A DNA stretch of 58,272 nucleotides. Source: Hydrococcus rivularis NIES-593. GTDB lineage: Bacteria > Cyanobacteriota > Cyanobacteriia > Cyanobacteriales > Microcystaceae. The position numbers and the translations under genes were made by a program. The notes below the pieces were generated by a model that was given only the letters and a program-made list of their open reading frames with translations, ran no database searches and was not told where the DNA came from. The stretch lies in the NCBI RefSeq assembly GCF_001904635.1, contig NZ_MRCB01000032.1, forward strand, positions 1-58,272, read 5' to 3'. Below, in pieces: positions 53,845 to 58,272 of the stretch. Numbering within the stretch: the first letter of the stretch is position 1; the number at the start of each line of letters is the position of its first letter.

Positions 53845-55593
53845 ATGAAAGCCCTAAGAAGTTTATTTCTCATTGCTTTAGGGATCTTATTACCTACTCC
53901 GGCAGTTTTCGCTCAAGCTTTTTCCCCTTCAATAACAGCCCGTGAAGAGCAATTTTCTAGCCAGGTAGAAATCAGAAGGCAGGAGGCAGAAGGTAGAAGG
54001 GAAGACAGTGCAGGAACGGCACAAGAGAATACTCCCAAAGAAGACTGTAATAAACCGAGGGATTCTTTACTAACCTTTACGGACGAAACGATTCCGGGAG
54101 CGACTTTAGAACTAGCCTCGGCGGTTAGCTTGCCGCCATTCGCGATCGCACAAAATTCTGGAGAGGGTGAAATCAGTCAAATCGATTCTTTTAAAGTCGA
54201 GACAACTAAGCTGCCAATACCATCGCTAGAAAAGATCGCCCGCAATGAAAAATTAGCACAAGGCGATCGCTTTCTTGCATGCGGAGAATTATCGCAAGCA
54301 GATAAACTATACCGCGAAGCCAAAGAACCCTTTCCCGCCGAGATAGCCATCGAGCGAGAGAAAATTCCAGAACCCATTTACCAACCAGAACAGTTGCCAC
54401 CGGGCGGTGCTGTATACTGGCGCTTATATCAAGAGGGACGCGAAGATAAACGTTTAGAAAGTAAAATTTTTGCGCCGCTGCAACTGCTGACCGAGCAGTA
54501 TCCCGAATTTATTCCCGCTCACTTGCACTACGCGCGATCGCTGGCAGAAGCAGGAAAAGAAGAAGAGGCGATGCAAGTTCTCCAGCACGCCGCTACTCTT
54601 TATCCTAACGAAGCTGAATTAGTACGATCGCAAATTAACGCTTATCAAGACTCAGAAGATTGGTTAGAAGCTTCGCTGACGGCGCGTCAATTTGCCTTAT
54701 TTAATCCCGAAAATCCTCAAGCAACCGAATTTACTCGCATAGCAAACGAAAATCTAGCACGCTACCAAGACGAACTGGAATCAGACATCACCTGGAATGC
54801 AGTCGGCAATGCGATCGTAGGCGGACTAGGATTTGCCTTGACGGGGAATATTTTCGGTCCTCTGTCTGCCCTGGAAACCGCAATTTTACTGTTGGAAGGA
54901 GAATCCTCGATCGGCGATCGCTTTTCGGAGAGGATTCAAGAAGAACTTCCCATGATGCAAGACGAAGAGGTTCTGGGATACGTGCGAGGAATCGGCAACA
55001 AACTTGCCGCCGTTGCAGGGCGAGATGAGTTTGACTACCAATTCTACGTCATCATGGACGCTCGCCTCAATGTCTTTGCCTTGCCAGGGGGTAAGATATT
55101 CCTCAATGCAGGTGCAATCCTCGACACCAACTCAGAAGCAGAATTGGCGGGATTGCTTGCCCACGAACTCGCTCACGCCGTTTTGTCCCACGGTTTCCAA
55201 CTCATGGCTGAGGGAAATTTAACAGCAAGCGTGACCCAATACATTCCCTATGTTGGCAATGTAGCAGGCGATCTAATCGTTCTCAACTACAGCCGCGAAA
55301 TGGAAGAACAAGCGGATGTTTTCGGGACAAGGCTGCTAGCAGCCAACGGCTATGCTGCAGACGGCGTTCGCAACCTGATGGTAACGCTCAATGAGGAGGA
55401 AGATCCCGGCATTCCGGCGTGGTTTTCTACTCACCCAGACGCGGAGGATCGCGTTCGCTATTTAGAAGAGGCGATCGTTCGACAAAGACTCAACCGCTAT
55501 GCCTACGAAGGAATTGATAGACACCAAAAAATTAAAGAGCGAGTCGCTAAACTTTTGGAAGAGTATCAACAGAAACAAGACTCAAAAGAGTAG
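53845..55593 (+). CDS. Secreted M48 metalloprotease with TPR region
   Basis: A 582-residue protein of the BepA/YfgC type. Signal peptide ~1-23 (SLFLIALGILLPTPAVFA). Tetratricopeptide-like helices (~205-315; AHLHYARSLAEAGKEEEAM) precede the peptidase: zinc motif HELAHAV with the first His ~440 (LLAHELAHAVLSH) and the third ligand Glu in MEEQADVFGTRLLAANGY. The family degrades or refolds misassembled envelope proteins. Residues ~31-55 (RRQEAEGRREDS) come from AGAAGGCAGGAGGC-type spacer repeats. Two HIP1 sites inside. Single gene. Confidence 0.94.
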   Translation: MKALRSLFLIALGILLPTPAVFAQAFSPSITAREEQFSSQVEIRRQEAEGRREDSAGTAQENTPKEDCNKPRDSLLTFTDETIPGATLELASAVSLPPFAIAQNSGEGEISQIDSFKVETTKLPIPSLEKIARNEKLAQGDRFLACGELSQADKLYREAKEPFPAEIAIEREKIPEPIYQPEQLPPGGAVYWRLYQEGREDKRLESKIFAPLQLLTEQYPEFIPAHLHYARSLAEAGKEEEAMQVLQHAATLYPNEAELVRSQINAYQDSEDWLEASLTARQFALFNPENPQATEFTRIANENLARYQDELESDITWNAVGNAIVGGLGFALTGNIFGPLSALETAILLLEGESSIGDRFSERIQEELPMMQDEEVLGYVRGIGNKLAAVAGRDEFDYQFYVIMDARLNVFALPGGKIFLNAGAILDTNSEAELAGLLAHELAHAVLSHGFQLMAEGNLTASVTQYIPYVGNVAGDLIVLNYSREMEEQADVFGTRLLAANGYAADGVRNLMVTLNEEEDPGIPAWFSTHPDAEDRVRYLEEAIVRQRLNRYAYEGIDRHQKIKERVAKLLEEYQQKQDSKE

Positions 55594-55739
55594 CGCGATC
55601 GCTCTCCGCCTCCAATTGTAAGTGAATAGGAATAAGTTAGAATTGCTAGGCGATCGGATTTTGATGACTTTGTGACAGAATGAATTGAAAGTTTTATGTA
55701 GTCTCTAAAGGCTAATCTCTAACGCCTTGATTTCTGAAT

Positions 55740-56543
55740 ATGTGCCGTTTATTAGGCTATCTAGGTTTAGCAATTCAACTAGATCGCTTACTCTATAAAC
55801 CCGACCACTCTCTCATCGCTCAAAGTTACCAACCCCGCGAAATGACCGCCGGATTGCTCAATGCCGATGGTTTTGGCGTGGGTTGGTATCACCCTCAAAA
55901 AGACGAGAATCCCTATATTTACAAAAATATTCTACCTATTTGGAGCGATGTTAATCTTCCTCATTTGAGTCGATATGTCGAATCGAGTTGCGTACTTGCC
56001 TACGTTCGCAGCGCTACTCCGCCGCTAGCCGTAGATTTAAGTAACTGTCAGCCTTTTACGAATGAAAATTTACTTTTTATTCATAACGGCTTTATTCATA
56101 ATTTTCGCCAAACGCTATATCGACCTATCCGCAACTTGTTAGATGACTACAGCTATCAATTAATTACAGGAACGACCGATTCCGAACATATTTTTGCCCT
56201 GGTTATCAATGAGTTACGAAGAACGCCCGATCTTAGTCTAGAAAAGGCTTTGATTAATGCGTTAACTCAATTGACTCAATTAGCTAAATCGCATCATATT
56301 TACTTTTCAGCCAATATTATTATCAGTAATGGAAAACAATTAGTCGCTTCCCGTTATTCTAACCGCGCTCCAACGCCGACCCTTTACTGGTTGCAAGACG
56401 ATTTGCTCTACCCAGATGCCGTTATAATAGCATCTGAACCTTTATTTGAGGGAAACTGGAAGAGTTGCCCAGAACGCACCGTTATTAGTGTTTCTCGCGA
56501 ACTAACTTCCCAAATCCCTACGATAAAGATTTATGAGATCTAA
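55740..56543 (+). CDS. Class II glutamine amidotransferase (EgtC/YafJ type)
   Basis: A 267-residue Ntn hydrolase. Start is fixed by the chemistry: MCRLLGYLG, where Cys2 becomes the nucleophile after Met removal. [15 protein letters not shown] and [13 protein letters not shown], then [21 protein letters not shown], with the [11 protein letters not shown] block, complete the active site. Relatives include ergothioneine EgtC (a gamma-glutamyl hydrolase) and YafJ. No ergothioneine genes are nearby, so the substrate stays open. Single gene. Confidence 0.93.
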   Translation: MCRLLGYLGLAIQLDRLLYKPDHSLIAQSYQPREMTAGLLNADGFGVGWYHPQKDENPYIYKNILPIWSDVNLPHLSRYVESSCVLAYVRSATPPLAVDLSNCQPFTNENLLFIHNGFIHNFRQTLYRPIRNLLDDYSYQLITGTTDSEHIFALVINELRRTPDLSLEKALINALTQLTQLAKSHHIYFSANIIISNGKQLVASRYSNRAPTPTLYWLQDDLLYPDAVIIASEPLFEGNWKSCPERTVISVSRELTSQIPTIKIYEI

Positions 56544-56631
56544 AGCTCGATCGCTTTCTTTAGCGCTGTCTCCACAAAACGATCGCTCTCAAGCTATGTT
56601 ACCTTGAGAAAAAAGCGCTTAACAAATTGTT

Positions 56632-57165
56632 ATGACTGGGAATACAGGACTTTTTAACCAACGCTTTGCTAAAAACTTTATCCCCTTACCAGGATTTCAA
56701 GTGCCAGAGGTTGGCCAGTTAGCTCCGGACTTTACCCTACCCCGAATTGGAGGCGGACTGGTTAGATTATCCGACTACCGAGGTCAGCAGCCTGTCTTAT
56801 TAGCGTTTACGCGCATTTTTACCGAAAAACTTTTTTGCCCTTTTTGCTATCCTCATATTCAGGATTTAAAGCAACGCTATCAAGATATTCGCGATCGCGG
56901 AGCCGAGTTACTGATGATTTCCAGTACCGATCCCGTACAGAGCGAGCAAATTGTTTCCGACTTGAACCTGCCCTATCCTTTTTTGTCCGATCCAGATTGC
57001 ACGACCTTTCGCCTCTATGGAGCGGGACAAGCTTTAGGCGCGCCTTTACCCGCTCAATTTATCATCGATCGCGAAGGTCGCATTACCTACAGGCATTTGT
57101 TTACCTTTATTGATAGCAATGCGGAACCCGATCGGATTTTAAAAGAGTTAAAGCGGCTTGGTTAG
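56632..57165 (+). CDS. Peroxiredoxin-like AhpC/TSA family protein
   Basis: A 177-residue redoxin. APDFTLPRIGGGLVRLSDYR, then active site KLFCPFCYPHIQDL with Cys69 and Cys72 (CxxC, unlike 1-Cys Prx), then STDPVQSEQIVSDL and PAQFIIDREGRITYRHL. Cytoplasmic disulfide or peroxide reductase. ATG at 56632. Second redoxin-fold gene in the window besides 29748-30329; the two are not close paralogues. Single gene. Confidence 0.92.
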   Translation: MTGNTGLFNQRFAKNFIPLPGFQVPEVGQLAPDFTLPRIGGGLVRLSDYRGQQPVLLAFTRIFTEKLFCPFCYPHIQDLKQRYQDIRDRGAELLMISSTDPVQSEQIVSDLNLPYPFLSDPDCTTFRLYGAGQALGAPLPAQFIIDREGRITYRHLFTFIDSNAEPDRILKELKRLG

Positions 57166-57286
57166 AGGTGATTGAGTAATTTCTGTACGGTACAGATATC
57201 GTACCCATTTTTCAATAGAGTTGTCCGACGAACGTATGTTGAGGCAGTAGCAGTGTTGGCATAGTATTATCGATCTCCTTTTCTAG

Positions 57287-57727
57287 ATGAAAGAGAATTT
57301 AAACGATTACCAAGCGCGAGTCCAACAAGTCATCGCAATTCTCAAAGCAGAACTGCCAAGCCTGTTTGAAACCGATCTTTCTTACGATATCTATACTAAA
57401 GATATTTATTTTAAAGACCCAGTTAACACTTTTAAAGGCAAACTGAACTATCGAATTATCTTCTGGACGTTAAGGTTTCACGGCAAGCTCTTTTTTACTA
57501 AAATTTACTTCGACTTGCACGACGTAAGGCAGACAGCTACGGATATCATTCTGGCTCATTGGACTGTACGCGGGACTTTGCGCGTGCCTTGGAGAGCTAA
57601 AATTCTGTTTAACGGCTATTCGACCTATAAACTTACGCCAGATGGTTCGATCTACGAGCATATCGATACTTGGGATCGGCAACCCAGTGAAATCCTCAAA
57701 CAGTTTTTTCGCAGCGATGGGACTTGA
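57287..57727 (+). CDS. DUF2358 family protein
   Basis: A 146-residue protein with an NTF2-like cone fold by pattern: VIAILKAELPSLFETDLSYDIYTKDI, KDPVNTFKGKLNYRIIFWTLR, LAHWTVRGTLRVPWRAKILF and SIYEHIDTWDR. I recognise this as DUF2358, known from cyanobacteria and plants with no assigned function. No signal peptide or membrane span. ATG at 57287. It may bind a small hydrophobic ligand like other NTF2-like proteins, which is only an inference. Confidence 0.88.
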   Translation: MKENLNDYQARVQQVIAILKAELPSLFETDLSYDIYTKDIYFKDPVNTFKGKLNYRIIFWTLRFHGKLFFTKIYFDLHDVRQTATDIILAHWTVRGTLRVPWRAKILFNGYSTYKLTPDGSIYEHIDTWDRQPSEILKQFFRSDGT

Positions 57728-57809
57728 GAAATTCTCTGGTGAAGGATTTTATTAAGTCGGCTCCTCGTCAAGCGCCTACACTGATGGAAGAGAGTAACTA
57801 GAAATTCCC

Positions 57810-58262
57810 ATGAAATCGCTGAATCGTCCCAATCTCTATTGCTGGTCATCGTTCGACTCTGAAAGAAACATAGATTTTAATAGTGTTGCTTGGATTCGCC
57901 CTGACGGAAACGTCCTGATAGATCCGCTGCCCTTATCAGAGCATGACTGGAATCACCTACAATCCCTCGGTGGCGTAGCCTGGATTGTTGTCACTAACTT
58001 AGATCATCTGCGCGCTGCTCCAGAAATTGCCCAGCTCACAGGTGCTCGGATAGCAGGACCAGCAGCTGAAAAAGACACCTTTCCCATTCAATGCGATCGC
58101 TGGCTATCTGATGGCGAAGAATTAATTCCGGGGCTAAAAGTTTTGGAAATGAAGGGATCTAAAACACCTGGAGAATTGGCGCTGCTGCTCGAAGAAACCA
58201 CCCTAATTACAGGAGACGGCGTTTTGGTAGCAACCGTACAGAAACTTACGCTAAGGCTGTAA
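57810..58262 (+). CDS. Metallo-beta-lactamase-fold-like protein, 3' end cut
   Basis: Only the first ~136 of an expected ~200-plus residues are genuine. NVLIDPLPLSEHDWNHLQSL and GGVAWIVVTNLDHLRAAPEIAQLTGARI, then ELALLLEETTLITGD, form the N-terminal half of an MBL-like fold; the final Asp of LITGD would be a metal ligand. The frame then enters the 55-bp terminal repeat after codon ~136 and stops within it (ATVQKLTLRL), so the true C-terminus is missing. Either the contig ends at a repeat or an element broke the gene. Confidence 0.8.
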   Translation: MKSLNRPNLYCWSSFDSERNIDFNSVAWIRPDGNVLIDPLPLSEHDWNHLQSLGGVAWIVVTNLDHLRAAPEIAQLTGARIAGPAAEKDTFPIQCDRWLSDGEELIPGLKVLEMKGSKTPGELALLLEETTLITGDGVLVATVQKLTLRL

Positions 58263-58272
58263 AGCTTGCCAG
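58218..58272. repeat. Right copy of 55-bp terminal inverted repeat
   Basis: Exact reverse complement of bases 1-55. Its left edge coincides with the point where the MBL-fold frame loses sense. See the left copy. Confidence 0.9.

Overview
The window looks like a complete 58.3-kb contig from a cyanobacterial chromosome. Evidence: psbB (CP47) and CP12 are present; the oxidative pentose phosphate operon fbp-tal-zwf-opcA is present; many families known mainly from cyanobacteria occur (COP23, DUF1823, DUF3177, DUF2358, DUF6825); and the HIP1 octamer GCGATCGC is scattered through almost all of it. No tRNA, rRNA or CRISPR array was seen. Both contig ends carry the same 55-bp sequence in inverted orientation, which is what a k-mer-based assembly leaves where it stops at a repeat; the last gene is cut there.

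Layout. 0.1-4.2 kb: msrA, a DUF1823 gene, an XRE-cupin regulator plus a MOSC protein bracketed by two direct copies of a ~110-bp palindromic MITE-like repeat, and an alpha/beta hydrolase. 4.4-9.4 kb: a minus-strand run of Ser/Thr kinase, COP23 protein, trypsin-like protease and protease-WD40 fusion, with overlapping start and stop codons. 9.8-11.9 kb: divergent vWA gene, a coiled-coil gene and a membrane gene. 11.9-20 kb: a P450 and the fbp-tal-X-zwf-opcA operon, where X is a phage/plasmid-type coiled-coil gene inserted between tal and zwf. 20-27 kb: rpsB-tsf, a helical protein, recG and two cyanobacterial hypotheticals. 27-42 kb: queG, HAD hydrolase, redoxin, PP2C phosphatase, UbiB-like kinase, FIST protein, CP12, GNAT, RibD-type reductase, histidine kinase and a second, short transaldolase. 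42-49.6 kb: double-ATPase ABC gene, alanine dehydrogenase, aldo/keto reductase, polytopic membrane protein, universal stress protein. 49.9-53.8 kb: psbB, a 32-residue membrane peptide, then a ~2.1-kb island bounded by inverted 100-bp IS6-type MITEs and carrying an ADAM-like (M12B) metalloprotease. 53.8-58.3 kb: M48 protease, class II glutamine amidotransferase, peroxiredoxin, DUF2358 protein and a truncated metallo-beta-lactamase-fold protein.

Common theme. Much of the window is central carbon metabolism and its light/dark control: CP12 holds the Calvin cycle off in the dark while zwf, opcA, tal and fbp run the oxidative pentose phosphate pathway. Redox maintenance is represented by msrA and two peroxiredoxin-like proteins. 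The most unusual parts are the MITE-bounded metzincin island behind psbB, the foreign-looking gene inside the zwf operon with its 28-bp perfect palindrome, the secreted protease/COP23/kinase operon, and a RibD-type reductase that has absorbed intergenic repeat DNA in frame.
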